This document shows positions 1 to 8,921 of a stretch of DNA of 64,000 bases, piece after piece. Source of the stretch: Psychrobium sp051201665 (GTDB lineage Bacteria > Pseudomonadota > Gammaproteobacteria > Enterobacterales > Psychrobiaceae); the NCBI RefSeq assembly GCF_051201665.1, contig NZ_CP179210.1, forward strand, positions 1,116,001 to 1,180,000, written 5' to 3'. A program made the translations under genes and the position numbers. How positions within the stretch are numbered: position 1 is the stretch's first letter; each line of letters starts with the position of its first letter. The notes under the pieces are model-generated. The model was not told where the DNA came from. It saw only the letters and a list, made by a program, of their open reading frames with translations, and made no database searches.

Positions 1-95
1 TCATTGACTATTTTTTCAATGGCTGAAAAGTCTGTTGCAAAAGCGGGTAGCGATAAGCACATGCTGGTGCACAGCAGTAAATTGATGATTTTCAT
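1..95 (-). CDS. Secreted protein, N-terminal 31 residues only (runs off the window)
   Basis: The minus strand opens an ATG at 95 and reads a typical Sec signal peptide: basic start MKII, hydrophobic core, then LPAFA before a likely signal peptidase I cut. The rest lies outside the window. Its ATG overlaps the stop of the upstream TrmB-type regulator gene in an ATGA, so the two are probably translationally coupled and co-transcribed. Function cannot be assigned from 31 residues. The coupling suggests the exported protein belongs to the process the regulator controls. Confidence 0.7.
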   Translation of the reverse strand, partial: MKIINLLLCTSMCLSLPAFATDFSAIEKIVN

Positions 96-964
96 TTTAA
101 ATCCCTTTTATCTTGATATTTGTCTTTGTATTGTTGGAAAACGGCATTTCTCGTTGAAATAGGGTGCAGGTGAGCACTTTTTTCTAACAGCGCTTGTGCC
201 GCTTGAATGTTGCCACTTGGAATAGTTTGTTTGAGTTCGGTAAGAATAATTTCATAGAGTAGCGCGCTATAAATACTCATCGCCATTAAGGCACTGTTCG
301 AGCGAAAGGCTTGAATGACGCCTTGGCACTGGGCTGTGAGATTGGCAATTAGCATCGCATTGCCATCAGCAGCGAGCTTAAAAGAAACATCATGGGTTGA
401 TTGATAAATTTCGTGGCCGTTTTGGCGCACTACAACATTTACGTTTTCCAACGTTATTTCTTCATAGGCTTTTATCCAAACTTCGACGCCTCGCGCAGCC
501 GCTGCTATTAATGCATCTTTAAACAGCGGCAGGGCATCTGGCTCGGCTTCCACCATTAATAAGTGTTGTGAGTTATTAATGAGCTTGATGCTGTGCTCAA
601 TAACTAAATCGACCTGTGCTATTTGATACACCTGCTCATCGTCTTCCACTGGATTGTCGAGCTGACTGAGGTTATCTTCTAAATTGGATAGTATGTCGTT
701 AAATTGTTGCTGCTTACGATTTAGAAACTGTTTCCAATCACAGGCAAAATAGCTTTTCTTCTTGTCTGTCGTAAATTCAACCGCTCCTTTCTCTGTCAGG
801 CTATCAATGGCTTTATAAACATTCGCTGTCGGTTTGTGTAAATGTTTAGCAATGGCATAACCTGTTTGCTTCCCTTTGGTAAGCAGTGCTAAATAGATTT
901 CAGCCTCTAACGAGGTAAACCCCATTTGCTCAAGCTGTTGGCATATTTGATTATGTGATGACAT
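92..964 (-). CDS. TrmB-family transcriptional regulator
   Basis: The 290-residue protein begins with a winged helix-turn-helix typical of the TrmB family: a GFTSLEAEIYLALL-type helix, then GYAIAKHLHKPTANVYKAI as recognition region (about residues 15-65). A short coiled linker follows near residues 80-110. The C-terminal half resembles the phospholipase-D-like/effector domain found in TrmB regulators, with no obvious catalytic HKD motif. TrmB proteins sense sugars or other small ligands and repress or activate nearby genes. The gene ends in an ATGA overlap with a secreted-protein gene, its most likely target. It is divergent from gcvT, with 357 bases between them. The ligand cannot be read from the sequence. 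Confidence 0.78.
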   Translation of the reverse strand: MSSHNQICQQLEQMGFTSLEAEIYLALLTKGKQTGYAIAKHLHKPTANVYKAIDSLTEKGAVEFTTDKKKSYFACDWKQFLNRKQQQFNDILSNLEDNLSQLDNPVEDDEQVYQIAQVDLVIEHSIKLINNSQHLLMVEAEPDALPLFKDALIAAAARGVEVWIKAYEEITLENVNVVVRQNGHEIYQSTHDVSFKLAADGNAMLIANLTAQCQGVIQAFRSNSALMAMSIYSALLYEIILTELKQTIPSGNIQAAQALLEKSAHLHPISTRNAVFQQYKDKYQDKRDLK

Positions 965-1321
965 GATTTTAATTTATTAGTAGTTTATGCTGCTACTATA
1001 TTTTTTGTCTTGATTTATTACAAATAGTAAATGTAACAACCTGTAAACTACTCGTTAAATGTTTCTCAGGGTAAGGAAATTTTTTACTCAAAGAATTTAA
1101 GAGTGAAAACTCTGTATTGCTCTAAAACCCTTTGTTATCAGTTGTTTCTGTACAAAGTGTTGAATTCCATAAATTGGAAAAAAGTTTCCGTATGTTTCCA
1201 AATGTGAAAAATATGAAATTTATTTTGTAACCTGCCTCACAAAAAAGCTATAATCGCGCCACTAAATAATTTGTCATGGCTAAAAACAGGCTACGACACC
1301 TTTAAAGCTTGAGGATCTATT
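965..1321. promoter_or_regulatory. Divergent intergenic region between the TrmB-type gene and gcvT
   Basis: This 357-base AT-rich gap separates divergent genes. It holds the gcvT promoter and the presumed promoter of the regulator. A glycine riboswitch, common upstream of gcvT in other bacteria, was looked for but its conserved GGAGAG and CCGAAGG-type core was not seen. Translation of gcvT probably uses GAGG at 1311-1314, seven bases before the ATG. Confidence 0.55.
1225..1254 (+). promoter_or_regulatory. Probable sigma-70 promoter of gcvT
   Basis: A TTGTAA -35 box (1225-1230) and a perfect TATAAT -10 box (1249-1254) are separated by 18 bases, about 65 bases upstream of the gcvT start codon. 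This is the best promoter match in the gap. Start-site mapping would confirm it. Confidence 0.65.
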
Positions 1322-2419
1322 ATGGCTCAACAAACAGTTTTATTTGATAAACACATCGAAGCTGGCGCTAAGATGGTTGATTTTCACGGTTGGGATATGC
1401 CAATCAACTATGGTTCTCAAATTGAAGAGCACCATGCTGTACGTCAAGATGCGGGTATGTTTGATGTATCACACATGACGGTTGTGGACATTAAAGGTTC
1501 ACAAGCGAAAGAATTCCTACAAAAGCTATTAGCTAACGACGTTGCAAAACTTACTGTTGAAGGTAAAGCAATGTACGGCGGCATGCTTAATGAAGAAGGC
1601 GGCGTGATTGATGACTTGATCACTTACTTCATTACTAACGATTACTACCGTTTGGTTGTTAACTCTGCGACGCGTGTTAAAGACATGGCGTGGATCAACA
1701 AACAGTCTGCTGGTTATGACGTTGCAGTCACTGAATTGCCTGAACTATCTATGATTGCTGTTCAAGGCCCTAACGCTAAAGAAAAAGCGGCAAAAGTATT
1801 TAATAGCGAACAAAATGCTTTATTAGAAGGCATCAAGCCATTTATGTCTGTTGATTCTGGTGACTACTTCATCGCAACAACAGGTTACACCGGCGAAAAC
1901 GGTTACGAAATTATCGTACACGAAGATAAAGCGGCTGATTTATGGCAACAACTATTAGACGTTGACGTTCGTCCTTGTGGTTTAGGCGCGCGTGATACAT
2001 TGCGTTTAGAAGCGGGCATGAACTTATACGGTCTAGACATGGACGAAGAAGTATCTCCACTTGCTGCAAACATGGCTTGGACTATCGCTTGGGATCCAGA
2101 AGAGCGTGACTTCATTGGTCGTAGCGCATTAGTAGAGCAAAAAGCGTCTGGCAAATTGCACAAGCAAGTTGGCCTATTATTAGAAGCGAAAGGCGTATTA
2201 CGTACAGGCCTTAAAGTTATATTTACAGACAGCGACGGTGTTGAGCAAGAAGGTGTGATTACTTCTGGTACATTCTCTCCAACGCTTGGTCACTCAGTGG
2301 CAATTGCACGTGTTCCACGTTCAATTGGCGAAGTGGCTCAAGTTGAAATGCGTAAGAAATTGGTAGATGTAAAAGTTGTTAAGTCTGGTTTCGTCAGAAA
2401 CGGCAAGAAAACTTTTTAA
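1322..2419 (+). CDS. gcvT: Aminomethyltransferase, glycine cleavage T protein
   Basis: This is the T protein of the glycine cleavage complex. It takes the aminomethyl group from lipoylated H protein, transfers the one-carbon unit to tetrahydrofolate and releases ammonia. The 365-residue length is usual for the family. The N-terminal folate-binding half contains the GGVIDD segment, where D97/D98 hold the catalytic aspartate. GYTGENGYEI and RLEAGMNLYG are conserved family blocks. A clear GAGG Shine-Dalgarno supports the ATG. gcvH and gcvP follow on the same strand, giving the T-H-P order usual in gammaproteobacteria. The 143-base gap to gcvH suggests an added promoter or processing there. Confidence 0.97.
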   Translation: MAQQTVLFDKHIEAGAKMVDFHGWDMPINYGSQIEEHHAVRQDAGMFDVSHMTVVDIKGSQAKEFLQKLLANDVAKLTVEGKAMYGGMLNEEGGVIDDLITYFITNDYYRLVVNSATRVKDMAWINKQSAGYDVAVTELPELSMIAVQGPNAKEKAAKVFNSEQNALLEGIKPFMSVDSGDYFIATTGYTGENGYEIIVHEDKAADLWQQLLDVDVRPCGLGARDTLRLEAGMNLYGLDMDEEVSPLAANMAWTIAWDPEERDFIGRSALVEQKASGKLHKQVGLLLEAKGVLRTGLKVIFTDSDGVEQEGVITSGTFSPTLGHSVAIARVPRSIGEVAQVEMRKKLVDVKVVKSGFVRNGKKTF

Positions 2420-2510
2420 TCTAGAACAACATTTTATTTCCTAACGTCGGATTTGTTTCCAAGAGTTAACATTTTCAATGACAATTGGGAAAGACTTAAA
2501 TTACAATAGG

Positions 2511-2528
2511 GGCGATTTTCTAATCGCC
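2511..2528 (+). other. Stem-loop in the gcvT-gcvH gap
   Basis: GGCGATT (2511-2517) and AATCGCC (2522-2528) form a 7-bp stem with a four-base loop, about 35 bases before gcvH. There is no T tract, so it is more likely an mRNA processing or stability structure than a terminator. gcvH has AAGGA just upstream of its ATG. Confidence 0.4.
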
Positions 2529-2562
2529 GCTTAACTAAAAAAATTATTTAAAGGATAAACTC

Positions 2563-2952
2563 ATGAGCAATATCCCAGCAGAGTTGAAATATGCATCTTC
2601 ACACGAATGGGTTCGTGATGAAGGTAATGGTGTTTACACAGTAGGTATCACTGAGCATGCTCAAGGCCTATTAGGTGACATGGTATTTGTTGATTTACCA
2701 GATGAAGGCGACACGTTTGACGCTGGTGAAGATGCAGCGGTATGTGAATCAGTAAAAGCTGCTTCAGATATCTACGCACCAATCACTGGTGAAGTTGTTG
2801 CAATCAATGAAGAGTTAGAAGACAGCCCTGAGCTAGTTAACTCTGATGCATTCAACGACGGTTGGTTATTCAAAATCAAAGCGGACGACGCTTCTGAGCT
2901 TGAAAACCTACTAGATGCAGAAGGTTACGCAGCATCAATCGCAGAAGATTAA
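2563..2952 (+). CDS. gcvH: Glycine cleavage H protein (lipoyl carrier)
   Basis: The 129-residue H protein carries the lipoyl arm that shuttles the aminomethyl intermediate from the P protein to the T protein and is then reoxidised by lipoamide dehydrogenase. The lipoylation motif ESVKAASDIYAP is present, with K65 as the modified lysine. Length and the acidic composition match the family. An AAGGA ribosome-binding site precedes the ATG. It lies between gcvT and gcvP on the same strand and is followed by a stem-loop with a T-rich tail, which could attenuate gcvP expression and favour excess H protein. Confidence 0.97.
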   Translation: MSNIPAELKYASSHEWVRDEGNGVYTVGITEHAQGLLGDMVFVDLPDEGDTFDAGEDAAVCESVKAASDIYAPITGEVVAINEELEDSPELVNSDAFNDGWLFKIKADDASELENLLDAEGYAASIAED

Positions 2953-2970
2953 TTGCTGATACCCTTCAAG

Positions 2971-3005
2971 GCCTCTTAGTTCAACACTAAGGGGCTTTGT
3001 TCTTT
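2971..3005 (+). terminator. Terminator or attenuator between gcvH and gcvP
   Basis: GCCTCTTAG (2971-2979) pairs with CTAAGGGGC (2987-2995) through nine positions including one G-U pair, with a seven-base loop, then TTTGTTCTTT. Its place inside the operon suggests partial termination. Confidence 0.6.
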
Positions 3006-3083
3006 CTAGCCTTGATAATTCCCGATAATTCTAACTAGGAAATTATTGTGGATTAATTTAGTTTTAAATTTGAGAGAAGCCTC

Positions 3084-5972
3084 ATGACTCGTTTACCAAC
3101 GTTAACCGAATTAGAAAACAAACAAGAATTTATCGCTCGTCACATTGGCCCAGATGCCGCTCAGCAACAAGCAATGCTGGAAGTGATTGGTGCAGACTCA
3201 CTAGAAGACATGACTAAAAAGATCGTGCCTGAGTCAATTTTATTAGACAACAACCTAACTATTGGTGAGTCTAAAACAGAAGTTGAAGCGCTAGCTTACC
3301 TACGTAGTCTTGCTGAACAAAACCAAGTACTCAAAAGCTACATTGGTATGGGTTACAGCAACACACACGTACCAAGCGTAATCTTACGTAACGTATTAGA
3401 AAATCCAGGCTGGTACACGGCATACACGCCATACCAACCAGAAATCGCTCAAGGTCGTTTAGAAGCTATTCTTAACTTCCAACAGCTAACTATCGACCTA
3501 ACTGGTCTAGAACTAGCGAGCTCATCATTACTTGATGAAGCAACCGCTGGTGCTGAAGCGATGGGGCTTGCAAAACGTGTTTCTAAAAACAAAAAATGCG
3601 ACACCTTTTTCGTTAGTGATTCAATTCACCCACAAACATTAGACGTTGTTAAAACTCGTGCTGATAAGTTCGGTTTCGACATCGTTGTTGGTCCAGCACA
3701 AGATGCACTAAACCACGACATCTTCGGTGCGATGCTTAGCTACCCAGGTTCTACTGGTTCAGTTGACGATATCGAGCAACTAATCGCTGATCTACAAGCT
3801 AAGAAAGCCGTTGTTACTGTGGCATCAGACTTAATGGCATTAACAGTACTTAAGTCACCTGGTGAAATGGGCGCAGACGTCGTGTTTGGTAACAGCCAAC
3901 GCTTTGGTGTTCCAATGGGTTTTGGTGGTCCACACGCTGCATTCTTCGCAACACGTGACAAGCATAAGCGTTCTATGCCGGGTCGTATTATCGGTGTATC
4001 TAAAGATACGCGCGGTCGTCCAGCACTACGTATGGCAATGCAAACGCGTGAGCAACATATCCGCCGCGAAAAAGCTAACTCAAACATCTGTACTGCACAG
4101 GTATTACTAGCAAACATGGCGTCGTTCTACGCGGTTTATCACGGTCCTAAAGGCCTGAAAAACATCGCAACACGCATCAACCGTTTAGCGACTATCCTAG
4201 CGACTGGTCTTCAAGAAAAAGGCGCAGAGCTAGCTAACAGCACTTGGTTCGACACTATCACGTTAAACGTGGGTGAAGATAAAGACGCTATTTTAGCAAA
4301 CGGTGTTGAAGCAGGCGTTAACTTCCGTCGCGACCTTACAGGTCAAATCGGTATCGCACTTGACGAAACAACAACACGCGATGACGTAGCTCAGTTATTT
4401 GACGTAATCTTAGGCGCTGGCCACGGCCTTGACGTTGCAGCACTAGATGCTGCAATCACAGGCAACTCATACAGCGATAGCGTAGTTCGTACTTCACAAT
4501 ACTTAACACACCCAGTATTTAACAAGTACCACAGCGAAACTGAAATGATGCGTTACATCCGTCGTTTAGAAGGTAAAGACTTAGCGCTAAATCATTCAAT
4601 GATCAGCCTTGGTTCTTGTACCATGAAACTAAACGCGGCAAGCGAAATGCTGCCAGTAAGCTGGAACGAGTTCGCTAACATGCACCCATTCTGCCCACAA
4701 GACCAAGCAAAAGGTTACGTGGCAATGATTGATGAACTATCTGAATGGTTAGTTAACATCACAGGTTACGATGCTGTATGTATGCAACCTAACTCTGGTG
4801 CTCAAGGTGAATACGCTGGTCTACTAGCCATTCAAAAATACCACGAGAGCCGCGGCGACGCGCATCGTAACATCTGTTTGATCCCAGCATCTGCTCACGG
4901 TACTAACCCAGCATCTGCACAAATGGCTGGTCAAAAAGTTGTAGTTACAGCCTGTGATGACGAAGGTAACGTTGACATGGATGACTTACGTGCGAAAGCC
5001 GAAGAGTTATCTGAAAACCTATCTTGTATCATGATCACTTACCCGTCTACTCACGGTGTATACGAAGAAACCATTGGTGAGATTTGTGAAATCATTCACG
5101 CCAACGGCGGTCAAGTTTACCTAGATGGCGCAAACATGAATGCACAAGTTGGCCTAACGTCACCGGGCAGCATTGGCGCAGACGTATCGCATCTTAACTT
5201 GCACAAAACATTTGCTATCCCACACGGTGGCGGTGGCCCAGGTATGGGACCAATAGGTATCAAAGCTCACTTAGCACCATTTGTTGCTAACCACAGCGTT
5301 GTTGACCTTGAAGGCCCTAAATCTGGTAACGGTGCAGTATCTGGCGCACAATACGGCAGTGCAAGCATCCTACCAATTACTTACATGTACATCGCGATGT
5401 TAGGTAACGAAGGTTTACGTCAATCAACTCAGCTAGCTATCTTAAATGCTAATTACTTGAAGAACCGTTTAAGCGAACATTACCCAATCTTGTTCTCAGG
5501 CCGTGGTGGTTACGTAGCTCACGAATGTATCGTTGATTTACGTCCGCTTAAAGAAAGCTCTGGCGTAACAGAAATGGACATCGCCAAACGCTTAAACGAT
5601 TACGGTTTCCATGCGCCAACCATGTCGTTCCCTGTAGCGGGCACGTTAATGATTGAGCCAACTGAATCTGAGTCTAAAGTTGAAATCGATCGCCTAGCTG
5701 ATGCACTAATCGCTATCCGCGCTGAAGTTGCTAAAGTTGAATCAGGTGAGTGGACTGATACTGACAATCCATTGCACAATGCACCGCATACATTGGACGA
5801 TATCATGGATCCAGAATGGAGCCGTGCATACAGCCGCGAACTTGCTGTATTCCCAACAGAAGAAGTACGCGCTAACAAGTTCTGGCCTACCGTAAACCGT
5901 ATCGATGACGTATACGGCGACCGTAACCTACATTGTTCTTGTGTACCAATTGATGAGTACATTGAAGAGTAA
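3084..5972 (+). CDS. gcvP: Glycine dehydrogenase (decarboxylating), P protein
   Basis: This is the PLP-dependent P protein. It decarboxylates glycine and loads the aminomethyl group onto the lipoyl arm of GcvH. At 962 residues it is the full-length fused form (two homologous halves, as in enterobacteria), not the split GcvPA/PB type. The C-terminal half has NLHKTF followed by the glycine-rich loop IPHGGGGPG, and K708 should form the Schiff base with PLP. It closes the gcv cluster and is followed by two stem-loops. lpd, the fourth component, is not in the window. Confidence 0.97.
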   Translation: MTRLPTLTELENKQEFIARHIGPDAAQQQAMLEVIGADSLEDMTKKIVPESILLDNNLTIGESKTEVEALAYLRSLAEQNQVLKSYIGMGYSNTHVPSVILRNVLENPGWYTAYTPYQPEIAQGRLEAILNFQQLTIDLTGLELASSSLLDEATAGAEAMGLAKRVSKNKKCDTFFVSDSIHPQTLDVVKTRADKFGFDIVVGPAQDALNHDIFGAMLSYPGSTGSVDDIEQLIADLQAKKAVVTVASDLMALTVLKSPGEMGADVVFGNSQRFGVPMGFGGPHAAFFATRDKHKRSMPGRIIGVSKDTRGRPALRMAMQTREQHIRREKANSNICTAQVLLANMASFYAVYHGPKGLKNIATRINRLATILATGLQEKGAELANSTWFDTITLNVGEDKDAILANGVEAGVNFRRDLTGQIGIALDETTTRDDVAQLFDVILGAGHGLDVAALDAAITGNSYSDSVVRTSQYLTHPVFNKYHSETEMMRYIRRLEGKDLALNHSMISLGSCTMKLNAASEMLPVSWNEFANMHPFCPQDQAKGYVAMIDELSEWLVNITGYDAVCMQPNSGAQGEYAGLLAIQKYHESRGDAHRNICLIPASAHGTNPASAQMAGQKVVVTACDDEGNVDMDDLRAKAEELSENLSCIMITYPSTHGVYEETIGEICEIIHANGGQVYLDGANMNAQVGLTSPGSIGADVSHLNLHKTFAIPHGGGGPGMGPIGIKAHLAPFVANHSVVDLEGPKSGNGAVSGAQYGSASILPITYMYIAMLGNEGLRQSTQLAILNANYLKNRLSEHYPILFSGRGGYVAHECIVDLRPLKESSGVTEMDIAKRLNDYGFHAPTMSFPVAGTLMIEPTESESKVEIDRLADALIAIRAEVAKVESGEWTDTDNPLHNAPHTLDDIMDPEWSRAYSRELAVFPTEEVRANKFWPTVNRIDDVYGDRNLHCSCVPIDEYIEE

Positions 5973-5983
5973 TTTGAAATAAA

Positions 5984-6007
5984 AATCAGTAACGTGAGTT
6001 ACTGATT
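5984..6007 (+). terminator. Stem-loop just after gcvP
   Basis: AATCAGTAAC (5984-5993) and GTTACTGATT (5998-6007) form a perfect 10-bp stem with a GTGA tetraloop, 12 bases after the gcvP stop. It has no T tract, so it may act as a 3' stabiliser ahead of the next hairpin. Confidence 0.55.
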
Positions 6008-6023
6008 ACAATTTGAATTAATG

Positions 6024-6064
6024 AAAGCGAGTATTGCGTAATTAAAAGCAGTGCTCGCTTTTTT
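6024..6064 (+). terminator. Rho-independent terminator of the gcv operon
   Basis: AAAGCGAG (6024-6031) pairs with CTCGCTTT (6054-6061) and runs into a T tract. The loop is long (22 bases) but the stem and tail fit an intrinsic terminator. Confidence 0.6.
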
Positions 6065-6149
6065 GTAGGTCAGGTTAAATGTAAGCGTCTCGCCAAAGAC
6101 ACATACCTTTCATAAGTGATCTTGGATAGGGTATCTCCAATTTTATTAA

Positions 6150-7910
6150 CACACATTGATCAGACCCCTAGGTCACTTTTTTGATTTTGTATAAGTGCAT
6201 GGCATGCCCACCAATAAGGTTTACTATCTTTTGCCTGAGTTCGGTCAGGCCATCTAAGTAGGTTTGATCGTAAATATAATCATCACCTTGTTGAAGTAAA
6301 TTGATGCCATCAAAACACTGAAACACCCAGCGCAATGTGGGGGCGGCCGTTTCTTGATTTATTTGGTTTGGAATTGTCGCTTCAACTTTTTTCATATTCG
6401 CTCGCATTCGTCGTTGTGCAATAGAATATACAAGTAATGATAATGTCATTACCATCAACAGAGCATCGATTCTGCTTGGCTTTTTTATAAATAACGAAGA
6501 GACAAAAAACAAGGGATCTTTTAAAAATCTAAAGCCTCTTTCAACTTCCGATTGCGCCTTGTAATGTTTTAATATTTCTTCAGGTGAAAGTTCTTCTTCA
6601 TCAATATTTGTTGCTAGAATGAAGCAAGATTTTTGCTCAACAGCCTGCTTGATTGCGATCGTGTTTTCTTCAATTTCAGCGTTTACTTGCCACTCTATAC
6701 GCTTAACTTCAGCATCCTTTTTCGGGCGGCCTTTACCTTCATAAACTTTATGCTCTATATATTGAGTGTCGCTTATTTGATGATATTTCAGTTTTTTTCC
6801 TATTTTATCCGCTGCTCGTTGCGCATCAGTTTTACAAGCAAAGCGTTGCGCTTGTAGATGAAACAGCTCTTTTTCTACCTTAACTTTTGCTCGTTCAACT
6901 TGCCGTGTGATCGTTTTAGCAGCTCGATGATTAGCGGCACTTGAGTAAATCACAATCCATCGCTGCTTGATCCCCATATGCTCGACTTTTTTGACAACAT
7001 ATTGATAGTTAGCATTTATTTTCACCCATTGTTCGTCAGCTATTGATTCTGCGATTAATTCTTTCTCTAGCGCTATCGTTGAAGGAATAAGCGTGAGAAA
7101 TTTTACCAGAGATAAAAATTCGGCATTAGCCTTATGATAAAGCTTACAGTCGGCCACAAGATATTTAGGCGCTGCGCTTTTTTTGAATTCGCTAACAAGT
7201 GCTTTGCTCCTTGCCTTAAAAATAGCGGTATCAGCACTATTGCCATCCCAGTTTTTACAGGCGAGAGGAACGCCACCATCTTGACTGACAATGATTTCTT
7301 GTACCACTTGCTTTAAATCAGGGCGGTGAGCCTTACTGTAACCATGAGTGATTTTAATAACATTGTCATCACTGTCTTCATCGTCAAAAGCGTATTCTCC
7401 CGTTAAAGAATGGCTGGTTGTATCGAGTGAGTTAAATTTTTTGTCTACACTTTCTAGCTCGCAAGCTTGCTGAGACACCAGTGAAAATAGACTTTCGCAG
7501 CCAAAATCAAAACACTGGTCTAGTGTGCGGCCTAATTTGTGACGATTAAAGTGCTCGGCTTTTACACCTTCTCGAAATAAATGCTCAAGCGGTAAGTTAG
7601 TAAAAAATTGGGGACTGAGAGATAAAGGACGGTTTGCAAAACCAAGTCCATTCATAATCATGCCTTTAACCGCTTCACCAGGTGTAATTTCTTGCTTTTC
7701 ATCCTGAGGTAAATATTGATCCAATAAGGGGACTATTTGTAAGTCTTCAATTACACCTGCGACTATGCCGTGATGATCTAACCGTTTGATTTTTAAATTC
7801 ATATATACCTCAAAGTTGAGGCGGTATTATATCAAATAGCCGAAAAATCAGTAACAAATTATCGGTTAAATTAAATCCAAATTTTTGATTTTGCTCTGAT
7901 CAATGTCTGA
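6150..7910 (-). mobile_element. Complete IS1634-family insertion sequence
   Basis: A single transposase gene is bracketed by imperfect inverted repeats sharing ACATTGATCAGA: left copy around 6152-6165, right copy (complement) around 7894-7909. Ends are approximate to a few bases, and no clear target duplication was found. The element lies between the gcv terminator and the five-gene operon that starts at 8019, so its outer end forms the upstream flank of that operon. Confidence 0.75.
6168..7802 (-). CDS. IS1634-family (IS4 superfamily) DDE transposase
   Basis: The 544-residue protein has the N-terminal DUF4277-type domain typical of IS1634 transposases (RLDHHGIVAGVIEDL start) and a DDE domain. 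The first acidic residue lies in the NSLDTTS segment near residue 125, and YLVADCKLYHKAN lies near 215. The signature SEVERGFRFLKDP comes near residue 413, where the glutamate of the Y-2-R-type motif sits. The frame is intact and the length is full, so the element may be active. GAGG lies just before the ATG. Confidence 0.9.
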   Translation of the reverse strand: MNLKIKRLDHHGIVAGVIEDLQIVPLLDQYLPQDEKQEITPGEAVKGMIMNGLGFANRPLSLSPQFFTNLPLEHLFREGVKAEHFNRHKLGRTLDQCFDFGCESLFSLVSQQACELESVDKKFNSLDTTSHSLTGEYAFDDEDSDDNVIKITHGYSKAHRPDLKQVVQEIIVSQDGGVPLACKNWDGNSADTAIFKARSKALVSEFKKSAAPKYLVADCKLYHKANAEFLSLVKFLTLIPSTIALEKELIAESIADEQWVKINANYQYVVKKVEHMGIKQRWIVIYSSAANHRAAKTITRQVERAKVKVEKELFHLQAQRFACKTDAQRAADKIGKKLKYHQISDTQYIEHKVYEGKGRPKKDAEVKRIEWQVNAEIEENTIAIKQAVEQKSCFILATNIDEEELSPEEILKHYKAQSEVERGFRFLKDPLFFVSSLFIKKPSRIDALLMVMTLSLLVYSIAQRRMRANMKKVEATIPNQINQETAAPTLRWVFQCFDGINLLQQGDDYIYDQTYLDGLTELRQKIVNLIGGHAMHLYKIKKVT

Positions 7911-8018
7911 TACAATAGAAATAATGACATATGATTAGTAGAAGGGCGCTTTGTTAATACTATTCATACGTTAAAAATAATAAGCAAGTAATTCACATTT
8001 AGCACGGAAAAAAAGTTT

Positions 8019-8921
8019 ATGCCAAAAATATTAATGACGGGTCATTTAGGACTTGTAGGCCGTCATTTGTCCCCACTTTTAGCACAACAAGGCTATGAGG
8101 TTATCGGGTTTGATATTGCTAATAATTCAGGTGATATCTGCAATTCATTTCAATTAAAAAACGCACTTAAACACTGTTGTGGTGTTATTCATTTAGGTGC
8201 AGTATCGAGAGTTGTTTGGGGTCAAAATAACCCTGAAAAATGCTGGCAAACTAATGCAATTGCAAGTGAACAATTATTAAAATTAGCCTCTGAGAGTGTG
8301 CAAAAACCTTGGGTCTTAGTAGCGAGCAGTCGTGAGGTATACGGTGAACCTAAATCATTACCCGTTTCAGAGAGTATGCCGTTATCACCTGTCAATATTT
8401 ATGGTCGTTCAAAGCTGTATATGGAAGAGGCAGCATTAAAAGCCAGAGTAACAGGATTAAATACTGCAATAGTTAGGCTTGCAAATGTATATGGATGTAC
8501 ATTGGACCATGAAGATCGTGTATTGCCTGCATTCGCGAAAAATGCAGCATTAGGCTCTGATTTACGTGTCGACGGTTTTGACCAACTTTTTGATTTTACT
8601 CATGTTAGTGACACTGTGCGTGGCATAGTTAAAATAGTGGAACTATTAGCGGCAGGTGAACACAATCTTCCCCCCATTCATTTACTACCTGGCCATGGCA
8701 CAACACTTAAACAAGCGGCTGAGCTTGCAATTTCAGCGGCAAATAGTGACACATCAATTATAGAAGCTGCATCGCGTTCTTATGATGTGGCTAAGTTTAT
8801 AGGTGATCCTTCTCGTGCCAAGTCTTTATTGGGTTGGCAAGCAAATATCTTACCTCAAGAGGGGATTTCTTTACTGGTTAACGCGTTTAAAGAACAATTA
8901 GATTTGGGGGTATATGCATGA
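8019..8921 (+). CDS. NAD-dependent epimerase/dehydratase (extended SDR)
   Basis: The 300-residue protein is an extended short-chain dehydrogenase of the nucleotide-sugar epimerase/dehydratase type. The Rossmann motif GHLGLVG covers residues 8-14, VASSREVYGE around residue 102 holds the catalytic Ser, and Y128 with K132 (YGRSK) is the catalytic pair. Family members act on UDP-, GDP- or TDP-sugars. The substrate here is unknown. It is the first gene of five coupled genes: its stop overlaps the start of the glycosyltransferase gene by four bases (ATGA). The Shine-Dalgarno is weak (A-rich). It presumably makes the sugar nucleotide used downstream. Confidence 0.85.
   Translation: MPKILMTGHLGLVGRHLSPLLAQQGYEVIGFDIANNSGDICNSFQLKNALKHCCGVIHLGAVSRVVWGQNNPEKCWQTNAIASEQLLKLASESVQKPWVLVASSREVYGEPKSLPVSESMPLSPVNIYGRSKLYMEEAALKARVTGLNTAIVRLANVYGCTLDHEDRVLPAFAKNAALGSDLRVDGFDQLFDFTHVSDTVRGIVKIVELLAAGEHNLPPIHLLPGHGTTLKQAAELAISAANSDTSIIEAASRSYDVAKFIGDPSRAKSLLGWQANILPQEGISLLVNAFKEQLDLGVYA

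Noticed and set aside
965..1321. Glycine riboswitch before gcvT
   Set aside because: The conserved core motifs of the glycine aptamer could not be found; only a sigma-70-like promoter and A/T-rich sequence were seen.
7911..7916. Firm promoter call for the five-gene operon at TACAAT
   Set aside because: No -35 box at proper spacing was found (candidates are 14 or 20 bases away), so it was kept only as a possibility.
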